A DNA stretch of 20,005 nucleotides from an uncultured Vogesella sp. (GCA_946479405.1 CAMLGD010000040.1:1-20005); one strand, 5' to 3'. Shown: positions 6,685-14,441, counted from the stretch's first letter. The notes: a model not told the origin generated them from the sequence alone. Translations and numbers: made by a program.

Positions 6685-7476
6685 CTACTGGTTGGCGCGC
6701 ACCCAGCGATGCCACTGCCCGAACAGCGCCGGATCCAGCGCGGCGATGGCGGAGCGCTTCCACACCGTATCGGACCAGTAATCGTCGGTATACAGACTGG
6801 CAATGCGGCCGCCGGCTTCTTCCAGGATCACCGCGCCGGCGGCGTAGTCCCACAAGCGCTGGCCGCCGTGCAGGTACAGGTCGTAGCGACCGGCGGCCAG
6901 GAAGCACCAGTCCAGGGTGCTGGAACCCATGCTGCGCTGGCTGCCGAACGGCGCCACGCTGCCCATGCGCGCTGCCAGCTTGCCGGAACGCAGGTATTTG
7001 ATCTCCACCGCGGCGATGGCGTCGCCCATGCTGTTGGCCATCGATTTCAGCGGCAGGCGCTGGCCGTTGAGGTAGGCGCCCTGGCCGCGGCGGGCGTAGA
7101 AAACTTCATCCGATACCGGGTTGTAGATCACCCCCAGTTCGCTGCGGCCATTGACCATCAGCGCCACCGAAATGGCAAAGTACGGCAGGCCGTTGACGAA
7201 GTTGGTGGTGCCGTCGATCGGGTCCACCACCCACAGGCCGTGCGGGTTGGCCGCCCACAGCGCATCCTGTTCCTCGATGGTCATTTCTTCACCCAGCACC
7301 GGGTGCGGCAGGATGGTCGGCAACTGTTGCTGCAATGCCGACTGGCAGGCGAGATCCGCTTCGGTAAACAGCGAGCCGTCTTCCTTGCGCGTTTTGCCCA
7401 CGCGCAGGAAGCGCGGCATCACCTCGCTGTGGGCTACCGCGCGTACGACCTTGATCACCTCATCGACTACCTGCAA
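6685..7476 (-). CDS. Inositol monophosphatase family protein (SuhB-like)
   Basis: The 263-residue product has the metal-binding signatures of the lithium-sensitive phosphatase superfamily: GEE at residues 62-64, DPIDGTTNF at 85-93 and WDYAAG at 209-214. It removes phosphate from inositol 1-phosphate or related sugar phosphates with Mg2+; in E. coli, SuhB also takes part in rRNA antitermination complexes, which cannot be inferred here. The start is chosen as TTG at 7476, because GGGAGAAGG (7479-7487 on the minus strand) sits just ahead and the next in-frame ATG would remove the first helix. The open frame upstream of 7476 reads as non-family sequence. It diverges from rsmE, with 148 bases between. 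The length is close to the 267 residues of E. coli SuhB. Confidence 0.88.
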   Translation of the reverse strand: MQVVDEVIKVVRAVAHSEVMPRFLRVGKTRKEDGSLFTEADLACQSALQQQLPTILPHPVLGEEMTIEEQDALWAANPHGLWVVDPIDGTTNFVNGLPYFAISVALMVNGRSELGVIYNPVSDEVFYARRGQGAYLNGQRLPLKSMANSMGDAIAAVEIKYLRSGKLAARMGSVAPFGSQRSMGSSTLDWCFLAAGRYDLYLHGGQRLWDYAAGAVILEEAGGRIASLYTDDYWSDTVWKRSAIAALDPALFGQWHRWVRANQ

Positions 7477-7624
7477 AGCCTTCTCCCGCTGAGTGGTGTG
7501 ATGCCGCGGCGGGTAGCCGCGGCAGCGCTGGCGGCCCGGATGCGGGCCCTGCTGCACGCCGTGGTTGTTGCAACTGCAGCAAAACAAGCAAAATACCGTC
7601 ATCGACAGTTACGGGCAACACGCA

Positions 7625-8353
7625 ATGCCAAGGTTTTTTATCGACGCTGTGTTGACCACGGCAGAACAGTACGCGCTGCCGGACACGGTGGTGCGCCATA
7701 TCCAGGTGCTGCGTCTGCGCGAGGGCGACGCCATCACCCTGTTCAACGGCCGTGGCGGCGAATACCAGGCCACGCTCGGCAGCATCGGCAAGCGTGACGC
7801 CAGCTGCGCCATCACCCGCTTTGACGACACCAGCCGCGAATCGCCGGTGTGGCTGGGACTGGCGCAGGCCATCTCCAGCGGCGACCGCATGGAGTTCACG
7901 CTGCAGAAGGGCGTGGAGATGGGGGTGAATGCATTCCAGCCGCTGGCCACCGAACGCAGCATCGTCAAGCTGGCCGGCGATCGCGCCGACAAGCGCGTGC
8001 AGCGCTGGCAGGAAATCGTGATTGCCGCCTGCGAGCAGAGCGGCCGCAACAGCATTCCGCAGGTGCTGCCGATCCTGACGCTGAAGCAATGGTTGGCCGC
8101 ACTGCCACCAGCCGATGCCCACCTGCTGCTGTCGCCGCTGGGCACTCGGCGGCTGGCCGATATCGCGCAGCAGCCGCAACAGGCGTGGCTGCTGGCCGGG
8201 CCGGAAGGCGGGTTGTCCGCCAGCGAGGAAACTGCCGCCATTGCCGCCGGTTGCACGCCGCTGAAGCTGGGGCCGCGCATCCTGCGCACCGAAACCGCGG
8301 CGCTGGCGGCGGTGGGCGCCATCCAGACGGTGTGGGGCGATTACAGCGTGTGA
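7625..8353 (+). CDS. rsmE: 16S rRNA (uracil-1498-N3)-methyltransferase RsmE
   Basis: The 242-residue product matches RsmE in full (243 residues in E. coli). An N-terminal PUA-like part (MPRFFIDAVL, then VRHIQVLRLREGD) is followed by the SPOUT methyltransferase domain with FTLQKGVEMGV (91-101), the AdoMet knot loop LAGPEGGLSASE (190-201) and LGPRILRTETAAL (215-227). It methylates U1498 of 16S rRNA in the assembled 30S subunit. The ATG at 7625 is chosen from the family start MPRFF; the Shine-Dalgarno sequence is weak, with only ACGGG at some distance. It is transcribed away from the inositol-monophosphatase-family gene. A copy of the recurring word lies inside at 8091-8101, where Leu-Ala-Ala is written TTG GCC GCA. 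Confidence 0.95.
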   Translation: MPRFFIDAVLTTAEQYALPDTVVRHIQVLRLREGDAITLFNGRGGEYQATLGSIGKRDASCAITRFDDTSRESPVWLGLAQAISSGDRMEFTLQKGVEMGVNAFQPLATERSIVKLAGDRADKRVQRWQEIVIAACEQSGRNSIPQVLPILTLKQWLAALPPADAHLLLSPLGTRRLADIAQQPQQAWLLAGPEGGLSASEETAAIAAGCTPLKLGPRILRTETAALAAVGAIQTVWGDYSV

Positions 8354-8467
8354 GCGCCCGGGAGCGGAAGTTCATCGCCCGCCGCGACCAAGCCCCATCA
8401 AAACATTTGTCATAAATGCTGTTTGTATAGAAAATACCGTTGTTTTCAACAGTAACCACTTGCAAAC

Positions 8468-9064
8468 ATGCGCTTACAAGGCAGGCTACACAACTGGCAT
8501 GACGAACTGGGCATCGGCTTTGTCAGCCCGACGGACGGCAGCAAACCCGCCTATGTGCAACGGCGCGCCTTCAGCCGTCTGCAGCGCGCGCCACGCAATG
8601 GCGATTTGCTCAGCTACTGCGTGAGCCGCGATCCGCAAGGCCGCCTTACCGCGCTGGACATCCGCCAGCAGGAAGCCCGCGCCCCGCGCCGGGCACGGCC
8701 GTCAGCACGGCCACGCCGCCAGCACGGTATACCGCCGCTGGTGTTGCTGTTTGCCATGCTGCTGGGCGGCAGCATCGTGCTGGGATATCTGCCAGCCGGC
8801 GTGGCCGCGTGCTACCTGCTGCTGAGCCTGCTGACCTACGCCGTCTACGCCCACGACAAACGTGCCGCGCAGCAGCAGCGCTGGCGCATCCGCGAAAACA
8901 CCCTGCACCTGCTGGCCGTGCTCGGCGGCTGGCCCGGCGCCTTGCTGGCGCAGCAGCGGCTACGGCACAAATCCAGCAAGCCGGACTTCCAGTGGCGCTA
9001 CAAGGCCAGTGTTGCGGCCAACCTTGGCCTGCTGGCCTGGCTGCAATACAGCATCGGCGGTTGA
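8468..9064 (+). CDS. Cold-shock-like domain fused to DUF1294 membrane domain
   Basis: A 198-residue protein in two parts. Residues 1-66 resemble a cold-shock/OB fold (MRLQGRLHNWHDELGIGFVS, then AYVQRRAF), with the RNP1-like GIGFVSP and a degenerate RNP2-like AYVQ. After a basic linker rich in Arg and Pro (67-88) come two or three hydrophobic segments and the DUF1294 signature: YAVYAHDKRAA, RIRENTLHLLAVLGGWPGAL and RLRHKSSKPDFQ. This fusion is a known architecture in proteobacteria; its role is unproven, though nucleic-acid binding at the membrane is a fair guess. The upstream 114 bases are AT-rich compared with the neighbours and likely hold the promoter. The stop lies only 7 bases from the stop of the facing S66 peptidase gene. 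Confidence 0.85.
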   Translation: MRLQGRLHNWHDELGIGFVSPTDGSKPAYVQRRAFSRLQRAPRNGDLLSYCVSRDPQGRLTALDIRQQEARAPRRARPSARPRRQHGIPPLVLLFAMLLGGSIVLGYLPAGVAACYLLLSLLTYAVYAHDKRAAQQQRWRIRENTLHLLAVLGGWPGALLAQQRLRHKSSKPDFQWRYKASVAANLGLLAWLQYSIGG

Positions 9065-9071
9065 TCAGCCG

Positions 9072-10076
9072 CTAGCCCTCCATCCCGGCACGCAGCGACT
9101 GTTGCAGCAACGCCGTGCCGGCACCTACCTGCAGCCGCGCCCAGGCGCCATTGAGCAGACACCACTGCGGCGGCAGATGGCCGATATCCGCATCCAGCAC
9201 CACCGGGCAGTCCAGCTCGGCCAGCGCCTGCTGCACCGCGTCCTGGTAACCCAAACCACCGTCTGCCGCCAGCTCCGGCCCGCTGCTGCGCCCCAACACC
9301 AGCCCGGCCAAACCATCCATCACCCCCGCCAGCCGCATGCCGCTCAGCGCCCGCAGCAACTCATACGGCGCCAGCTCGGCGTTTTCCAGATACAGGATCG
9401 TCGGCTGTTGCTTGAACGCGGTCAGATCGAAATACGGCGTACCCACCAGCCGTGACAGCACATCCAGACAGCCGCCAAGCAATCTGCCCTCGATAACGGC
9501 GCTGCCACCGCCCAACACGCGCACGTGGCTACTTTCCGTCACCCAGGGGTCGCCAAAGCGCCAGAAGCGCGTGGCGGCCCGCTGCAGCGGCGGCAAACCA
9601 TGGCGCCAGCTGTGCCACAGTGCCTGCATTTCCTGCAGCCGTGCCGGCTCGCTCAGGTCAAACACATTGGGAGAATGCAGCGTGGCCCAGCCGGCACGCA
9701 GCGTCAGCGGCACCGCCAGGGTGGAAATATCGGAAAAACCGCACAGCCATTTCGGGGCCAGCGTCGCCAGACGGGGAAAGTCGATCCCCGCCAGCAATTG
9801 CAGCGCCAGCTCGCCACCCCACGGCGGCAGGATGGCGCGGATGGTCGGGTCGTACAGGAAGCGGTTCAGATCTGCCAGTCGCTCGGCGGCGCTGCCGCTG
9901 GCACCGTGCTGCTGCCGACGCAGGGTGGCGCCTTCCAGCACCTGGAAGCCGGCAGCACGCAGGGCCTGCAGCGAGGCATCCAGCCGGCCTTGCAGCACCT
10001 CCGGCACACCGGAGGACACCGCGCAGACGGCGACGCGGTCACCGGGCTGTAACGGGGCAGGAAAGCGTATCGACAT
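9072..10076 (-). CDS. S66-family peptidase (LD-carboxypeptidase/MccF-like)
   Basis: The 334-residue product is an S66 peptidase. The nucleophile is Ser115 in the typical turn LCGFSDIST, and the other triad residues fit Glu231 in LYLENAE and His300 in ADIGHLPP. Relatives either trim the L-Ala-D-Glu-mDAP-D-Ala tetrapeptide of recycled murein in the cytoplasm (LdcA) or cleave processed microcin C (MccF); I cannot choose between these, and no microcin genes are nearby. There is no signal peptide, which fits a cytoplasmic enzyme. The ATG at 10076 has a poor ribosome site. Upstream (10077-10245) are two perfect DnaA boxes and one copy of the recurring word. Confidence 0.87.
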   Translation of the reverse strand: MSIRFPAPLQPGDRVAVCAVSSGVPEVLQGRLDASLQALRAAGFQVLEGATLRRQQHGASGSAAERLADLNRFLYDPTIRAILPPWGGELALQLLAGIDFPRLATLAPKWLCGFSDISTLAVPLTLRAGWATLHSPNVFDLSEPARLQEMQALWHSWRHGLPPLQRAATRFWRFGDPWVTESSHVRVLGGGSAVIEGRLLGGCLDVLSRLVGTPYFDLTAFKQQPTILYLENAELAPYELLRALSGMRLAGVMDGLAGLVLGRSSGPELAADGGLGYQDAVQQALAELDCPVVLDADIGHLPPQWCLLNGAWARLQVGAGTALLQQSLRAGMEG

Positions 10077-10085
10077 GGCAGCCGC

Positions 10086-10184
10086 TGTGGATAAAGGTTG
10101 GCCGCACAGCCTAACGCAAGCCTGGCGGCCAAAAAAGCATCAGCCGTGCAGAGCAGCGCTTGGGTGACGGCCGGCTGTGGATAA
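10086..10184. promoter_or_regulatory. Two perfect DnaA boxes between the S66 peptidase and glycosyltransferase genes
   Basis: TGTGGATAA, the complement of the strong DnaA box TTATCCACA, occurs at 10086-10094 and at 10176-10184 in the same orientation, 90 bases apart. They lie in the short intergenic region 10077-10245. Together with the cluster at 11343-11475 they make five perfect boxes within 1.4 kb. Confidence 0.65.
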
Positions 10185-10245
10185 CTCTGACTGTGCAGTC
10201 AGCACGGCAAGCTAGCCGTCTTTTGTCTGCCTTGGTCGCTGTCGT

Positions 10246-11025
10246 TCAACGCGATGCTTGCTGTTTTGCCAGCCGCTGCAGCTCGATCAGCTTGGCGTAT
10301 TTGCTGTAGCTGTTGAAGCAACCAATGCTGATGTGGACAAAACCGGGCAAACCATCGCGAAAACCCTGCCTTGCCAGGTAAAACTTGATGAAGCGCAGCA
10401 GCGGGCTGAACAGCAGCTTGCCGATACCCGCGGTTTTCCCGCGTTGATACAGCGTTTCTGCCTGCAGGCTGGTGTAGCGGTTCTGCTTGCTCAGATACAG
10501 CGCAATGTCTTCACCCGATTCGTGCATCAGGTCGCCGGCCACGGTGCCAACCGGCCCGCTGCTGTGCACAAATTCATGCACTACGTCGTCGGACCAACCG
10601 GCGCGGCGGCGATCAAACAGCCGCAAGCTGTAATCCGGATAGCCCTCACCAAAGCGCAAGAACCGGCCCATGAACTTGTTGCTGCGTGCAAAGCGCCAGG
10701 CACCATGGGTGGCCAGGCGGCGCTCATCTGCTAGCAAGTTATTGATTTCATTAGCCAGTTTTTCCGACAACCATTCATCGGCATCCAGACACAGCACCCA
10801 GTCGTGGCTGGCCTGTGCTACCGCAAATTGCTTCTGTGGCCCAAAGCCCAGCCAGTCCTGGTGGATAACTTTTGCCTTATAGGCAGAAGCTATTGCCAAT
10901 GTCCTGTCGCTGCTTCCCGAATCCACCACCACGATCTCGTCGGCAAAAGCACAGCTTTGCAGACACTTCTCCAGTAGTGCCTCTGCATTTTTGGTGATGA
11001 GCACCAGGCTTAGCGGTTCAGACAT
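10246..11025 (-). CDS. Family 2 glycosyltransferase, WaaE/LgtF-like (LPS core)
   Basis: The 259-residue product is a GT-A fold glycosyltransferase of family 2. It shows SLVLITKNAEALLEKCLQSC at the start, VVVDSGSSDRT (32-42) for nucleotide binding and the DxD-type metal motif CLDADEW (79-85), then RLFDRRRAGWSDDVVHEFVH as in WaaE/LgtF-type LPS core beta-1,4-glucosyltransferases. It probably adds glucose to inner-core heptose at the cytoplasmic face, which fits the divergent waaC-waaA. The start is the ATG at 11025, preferred over a TTG at 11043. Base composition is noticeably lower in GC than the flanking genes, especially around 10740-10900, which may indicate transfer of this LPS gene. DnaA boxes lie on both sides of it. 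Confidence 0.85.
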   Translation of the reverse strand: MSEPLSLVLITKNAEALLEKCLQSCAFADEIVVVDSGSSDRTLAIASAYKAKVIHQDWLGFGPQKQFAVAQASHDWVLCLDADEWLSEKLANEINNLLADERRLATHGAWRFARSNKFMGRFLRFGEGYPDYSLRLFDRRRAGWSDDVVHEFVHSSGPVGTVAGDLMHESGEDIALYLSKQNRYTSLQAETLYQRGKTAGIGKLLFSPLLRFIKFYLARQGFRDGLPGFVHISIGCFNSYSKYAKLIELQRLAKQQASR

Positions 11026-11043
11026 ATTTCTAATGGTGTCCAA

Positions 11044-11532
11044 TTTTTAAAAAGATGAAGACAGATGAAGGCAGTGCCTATCTGTTGATAACCCTGTTTT
11101 TTCTTTTTTTTTCAGCAATTTACTACGAGTTGCAAGGTGTGTTCCGGCGCTGGGATGGCTGGTGCAGCAGTTGTGGATAGTTTTACGGTTTTTCTGCAGA
11201 CCATAGTTGTCCACATGCTGACAACCAACTGTTCCACTCGGGCTGTGCAGCAATGTTTTTTACACGACACCCGTTTCCGTCATCCTGCTGTTCTTTGTTT
11301 TCCCATTTTTATATTGAAGATAAAGATAAAGACGCCAAAAAATGTGGATAACAGTCAAAAACCTTGACCTGACAGTAGCTTAGCTTGTTGATGAGCGGTG
11401 GGTTACTACTACCGGCAGTGTTCTGAGCAGTTGTGGGTAAATATGGCGTTTCTTATCCACAGCGCTTTATCCACAAACGGTGCGGGGCGATTTTACTTGG
11501 TTAACCACAGGCCCGCTCGTACAATCCGGCGC
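11044..11532. promoter_or_regulatory. AT-rich intergenic region with DnaA-box cluster (candidate origin or DnaA-titration site)
   Basis: About 490 bases without a convincing gene. Perfect TTATCCACA boxes lie at 11343-11351 (reverse), 11453-11461 and 11467-11475, the last two 14 bases apart. One-mismatch boxes lie at 11083-11091, 11172-11180, 11207-11215, 11432-11440 and 11501-11509. Two AT-rich tracts are present: 11096-11113, a nearly pure T run, and 11290-11345, with a tandem GATAAA pair at 11319-11330, next to the box at 11343. This arrangement is that of an origin unwinding element beside DnaA boxes. No dnaA, dnaN or gyrB is nearby, so origin, titration site and DnaA-controlled promoters remain possible. 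Confidence 0.55.
11497..11525 (+). promoter_or_regulatory. Putative waaC promoter, leaderless arrangement
   Basis: TACAAT (11520-11525) is a good -10 box; TTGGTT (11497-11502) lies 17 bases upstream as a weak -35. The waaC ATG begins 8 bases after the -10 box, so transcription would start at or next to the A of the ATG. This agrees with the lack of a Shine-Dalgarno sequence. A one-mismatch DnaA box overlaps the spacer. Confidence 0.5.
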
Positions 11533-12492
11533 ATGCAAAACCTCCTGTTATTGCGCACTTCCTCGATGGGAGACCTGATCCACACCTTTCCCGCACTGTC
11601 GGATCTGGCGCGTGCACGCCCGGATGTGGCAGTGAGCTGGCTGGCAGAAGAAGCCTTTGTGGATATCCCCGGCCTGCACCCGCAGGTCACGCGCACCATT
11701 CCGATTGCCTGGCGCCGCTGGCGCAAACACCTGCTGCAACGCGCTACCTGGTGCGAGATGGCTAGTCTGCGTCGTGCCCTCGGCAGCACGCGCTGGGATC
11801 TGGTACTGGATGCCCAGGGCCTGCTGAAGAGTGCGCTGCCAGGCAAACTGGCCAACGGCCCGCTGGCCGGCTACGACGCCGCCAGCATTCGCGAGCCGCT
11901 GGCCAGCCGCTTTTACGACCGCCGCTACCGGGTCGAGCGCCAGTTGTCCGCCATCGAACGCAATCGGCAGCTGTTTGCCGCCGCTTTTGGCTACCAGCCC
12001 AGCGGCTCGCCGGTATTCGGTATTCGTGCCGGTGCGCGGCCGGACTGGCTGCCGGCCACGTCATACTGGGTACTGCTGCATGCCACCAGCCGCGACAGCA
12101 AGCTGTGGCCGGAGGCGCACTGGGTGGCGCTGGCGCATGCGCTGCAGGCACAGGGACTGGCGACGGTGATTCCGTGGGGCAATGCCACAGAGCAGCAACG
12201 GGCGCAAAGGTTGGCCGCCGCCATCCCCGGTGCCGTGGTGGCGCCGAAAATGCGGCTGTCCGCCGCCGCTGCCATGCTCGGCCATGCGGCAGCCGTGGTG
12301 GGGGTGGATACCGGTCTCACTCATCTGGCCAATGCGCTGGATGTGCCACTGGTGGCGATCTACACCGATACCGATCCGGCGCTGACCGGGGTGGTGGAAA
12401 CCGCACGTGCGGCCAACATCGGCCAGGCCGGGGTGATTCCGCCGGTGGATGCGGTGCTGGATCTGCTGGCGCGTTGCCGGAGCGCGGCATGA
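11533..12492 (+). CDS. waaC: LPS heptosyltransferase I
   Basis: The 319-residue product matches WaaC, and has the same length as in E. coli. It transfers L-glycero-D-manno-heptose from ADP-heptose to the first Kdo of Kdo2-lipid A at the inner face of the inner membrane. Visible features are the N-terminal loop LLLLRTSSMGDLIHTFPALS with the catalytic-type Asp14 region, the central LLHATSRDSKLWPEAHW (181-197) and the nucleotide-sugar motif GVDTGLTHLANAL (257-269) of GT family 9. The ATG at 11533 is the family start; the frame is open upstream to 11398, but the added residues are unlike WaaC. It overlaps waaA by 4 bases (ATGA), so the two are an operon. Copies of the recurring word lie at 12210-12218 and 12409-12417. 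Confidence 0.95.
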   Translation: MQNLLLLRTSSMGDLIHTFPALSDLARARPDVAVSWLAEEAFVDIPGLHPQVTRTIPIAWRRWRKHLLQRATWCEMASLRRALGSTRWDLVLDAQGLLKSALPGKLANGPLAGYDAASIREPLASRFYDRRYRVERQLSAIERNRQLFAAAFGYQPSGSPVFGIRAGARPDWLPATSYWVLLHATSRDSKLWPEAHWVALAHALQAQGLATVIPWGNATEQQRAQRLAAAIPGAVVAPKMRLSAAAAMLGHAAAVVGVDTGLTHLANALDVPLVAIYTDTDPALTGVVETARAANIGQAGVIPPVDAVLDLLARCRSAA

Positions 12493-13754
12493 TCGCGCGC
12501 GGCTTGTACAGCGCGCTGTGGCCGGTGTTGACCCCGCTGGTAAAGCGTTACCTGAAGAAACGTGCGCAAAAGGCGCCGGCCTATCTGCAGCATTGGGACG
12601 AACGCTTCGGCCAGGATCTGCCACGGCAGGATGGCCGCGAGGTGATCTGGCTGCACGCGGTGTCGGTGGGCGAAACCCGCGCCGCCTTGCCGCTGGTCAG
12701 GCTGCTGCGGCAGCAGTATCCGGCTGCGCGTTTCGTCATCACCCAGATGACGCCCACCGGCCGCGCCACCGCGCTGGAGCTGTACCCGGACGCCGAGATC
12801 CGTTACCTGCCGTATGACAGTGCCGGCAACATGCGCCGTTTCATCGCCGCGCTGCAGCCGAAGTTCGGCGTGCTGATGGAAACCGAGCTGTGGCCCAACC
12901 TGCTGCATGCCTGCCGTGCCGCCGGCGTGCCGCTGTTCCTGGTCAACGCGCGGCTGTCGGAAAAATCGCTGCGCGGCTATCGCCGCATCGGGCCGTTGAT
13001 TCGCCCGGCCATGCGTGCGCTCACCGCGGTGGCGGCGCAGAGCGAGGCCGATGCCGCACGGTTGCGGCAGCTGGGTGCGGCCAACGTGCGGGTGTGCGGC
13101 AACAGCAAATATGACTTCACCCCGCCGGCGGACAAGCTGGCGCTGGGGCAGGCGTTCCGTCAGCGCATCGGCAGCCGCCCGGTGTGGGTGTGCGCCAGCA
13201 CCCGCGATGGCGAAGAAGAACTGATCCTGCGTGCCTGGCAGGCGGCGCCGCGTGGCGATGTGCTGCTGCTGATCGTGCCGCGCCATCCGGAACGCTTCGA
13301 CAGCGTGGCAACGTTGGCCGCGAGCCTGGGCTTTGCCGTGCAGCGCCGCAGCGACGAACAGCCGGTGGCGGCCAGCACCCAACTGTGGCTGGGCGACAGC
13401 ATGGGCGAGCTGTTTGCCTACTACGCGGCGGCGGATGTGGCGTTTATCGGCGGCTCGCTGCTGGATTTCGGCTCGCAGAACCTGATCGAGCCGGCCAGTG
13501 TCGGCCTGCCGGTGCTGATCGGCCCGTCCACCTTCAATTTTGCCGAGGCTGCCAGTCTGGCATTGGCGGCCGGCGCGGCGCGCCAGCTTGCGGATGCCGA
13601 CGCGCTGGTGGCGGCGGCGCTGCACCTGCTGCAAGATGAAACTGCCCGCCAGCAGATGCATGCCGCCGGCTTGGCATTCACCGCCCAGCATCGTGGCGCC
13701 AGCCAGCGCATACTGCAGCTGCTGCACGATCAGCTGCAGCAGCTGCCGGCCTAG
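12489..13754 (+). CDS. waaA: 3-deoxy-D-manno-octulosonic acid (Kdo) transferase
   Basis: The 421-residue product matches WaaA/KdtA (425 in E. coli), which adds Kdo from CMP-Kdo to lipid IVA at the inner membrane. An N-terminal hydrophobic stretch (LYSALWPVLTPLV) anchors it, then the acceptor domain carries WLHAVSVGETRAA with the catalytic-base Glu62. Further blocks are MTPTGRATA, METELWPNLL, VNARLSEKSLRGY, and the CMP-Kdo side with FIGGSLLDFGSQNLIEPASV and IGPSTFNFAEA. The start codon shares ATGA with the waaC stop, so translation is coupled. It ends 17 bases before a bidirectional terminator. Family assignment is secure; whether it adds one or two Kdo units cannot be read from sequence. Confidence 0.95.
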   Translation: MIARGLYSALWPVLTPLVKRYLKKRAQKAPAYLQHWDERFGQDLPRQDGREVIWLHAVSVGETRAALPLVRLLRQQYPAARFVITQMTPTGRATALELYPDAEIRYLPYDSAGNMRRFIAALQPKFGVLMETELWPNLLHACRAAGVPLFLVNARLSEKSLRGYRRIGPLIRPAMRALTAVAAQSEADAARLRQLGAANVRVCGNSKYDFTPPADKLALGQAFRQRIGSRPVWVCASTRDGEEELILRAWQAAPRGDVLLLIVPRHPERFDSVATLAASLGFAVQRRSDEQPVAASTQLWLGDSMGELFAYYAAADVAFIGGSLLDFGSQNLIEPASVGLPVLIGPSTFNFAEAASLALAAGAARQLADADALVAAALHLLQDETARQQMHAAGLAFTAQHRGASQRILQLLHDQLQQLPA

Positions 13755-13771
13755 TCACCGGCGGCAGCCGT

Positions 13772-13805
13772 AAAAAAAAACCGCCACAGCCGTGGCGGTT
13801 TTTTT
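13772..13805. terminator. Bidirectional intrinsic terminator
   Basis: Nine A (13772-13780), then CCGCCAC (13781-13787), loop AGCC, GTGGCGG (13792-13798) and seven T (13799-13805). It works on both strands and separates waaA (+) from the facing CxxC protein gene (-), whose stop is at 13824. Confidence 0.95.
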
Positions 13806-13823
13806 GTGCTGACAAGCGTGGCG

Positions 13824-14441
13824 TCATGCCTGTTCCGGCGTGACTTCCTTGTAGATCAGCCGGCCATCGAACAGCACTTCACCCGCTTGCAGCTGGAACT
13901 GGGCATCGCTGTCGGGGGCGGCGCGGTCGAACAGCAGGGTGCGGCCATCGTGGCGCAGCCAGGCGTAGATCGGCAGGTTCTGGAAGCGGCCGACGATGTC
14001 GGCGGATTTTTCCACCGCCGCGCTGTCGGCCAGCAGGCGGCTGGTGAGCTGGCTGACGGCTTCCTTCACCTCGGCGCTATCCATCGCCTCTACCAGCCGG
14101 CGCGCGCGCTGCCATTCCGGCTGCTGGCGGAACAGCTTGAGCTGGCGCCGCGCGCCCCAGCGCAGCAGCCAGCGGTACAGGAATACCGGCAGCTGTACCG
14201 GGAATACCCGCTTGTAGGCGTCGATCACGCACTTCACCACGAAGCGGTGCTGGCAATGCGGGCACTCGCCGTCGGCCAGTACAAACACCTTGTCCTGCAG
14301 CAGCATCGCCACCCCTTGCATGGCGTTGGCCTTCACCAGCTGCTGGCAATGCGGGCAGGGCTTGGCAAAACGGCTGACGGTGGCGCCGTTGGGGTAGGTG
14401 ATGGGAAAGAACCGGTCCAGCCGGTCGGGTTGCATCATCAT
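13824..14441 (-). CDS. Conserved-looking protein of unknown function with two CPHC motifs
   Basis: A 205-residue soluble protein that I do not recognise. Near the N-terminus it has two CxxC pairs, KPCPHCQQL (Cys29, Cys32) and GECPHCQHRF (Cys60, Cys63), spaced as in a zinc ribbon or rubredoxin-like knuckle. A hydrophobic patch follows (VFPVQLPVFLYRWLLRWG), then a charged helical region (QPEWQRARRLVEAMDSAEVK) and a beta-rich C-terminus (WLRHDGRTLLFDRAAPDSDA). Codon use is like that of its neighbours, so it is probably real and resident. Three ATG codons in a row (14441, 14438, 14435) leave the exact start open; no strong ribosome site is seen. It lies 37 bases after the mutarotase gene on the same strand and may be co-transcribed with it. 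Confidence 0.7.
   Translation of the reverse strand: MMMQPDRLDRFFPITYPNGATVSRFAKPCPHCQQLVKANAMQGVAMLLQDKVFVLADGECPHCQHRFVVKCVIDAYKRVFPVQLPVFLYRWLLRWGARRQLKLFRQQPEWQRARRLVEAMDSAEVKEAVSQLTSRLLADSAAVEKSADIVGRFQNLPIYAWLRHDGRTLLFDRAAPDSDAQFQLQAGEVLFDGRLIYKEVTPEQA

Noticed and set aside
5225..6907. Minus-strand frame of 560 codons
   Set aside because: It crosses the esterase, the DUF4337-like gene and the end of the inositol-monophosphatase-family gene in a wrong frame; arginine-rich, no family.
7533..7548. GGCCCG/CGGGCC inverted repeat between suhB-like gene and rsmE
   Set aside because: Six-base arms in GC-rich DNA are common by chance; no T-run or operator pattern.
9072..10076. S66 protein as microcin C immunity protein MccF
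   Set aside because: No microcin biosynthesis or export genes nearby; a murein-recycling role is at least as likely, so no symbol was given.
10098..10132. TTGGCCGC/GCGGCCAA as a terminator for the S66 or glycosyltransferase gene
   Set aside because: The stem is short with a long loop and is followed by A on the plus strand and no T-run on the minus strand; it also lies upstream, not downstream, of the S66 gene.
11137..11367. Small frames in the DnaA-box region (11047-11253 minus, 11137-11367 plus)
   Set aside because: AT-rich non-coding composition, no ribosome sites, and the DnaA boxes and T-tracts explain the sequence better.
12105..13754. 549-codon plus-strand frame, a possible longer WaaA
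   Set aside because: The first 128 codons are glycine-rich and overlap waaC out of frame; the family start is the ATG at 12489, coupled to the waaC stop.
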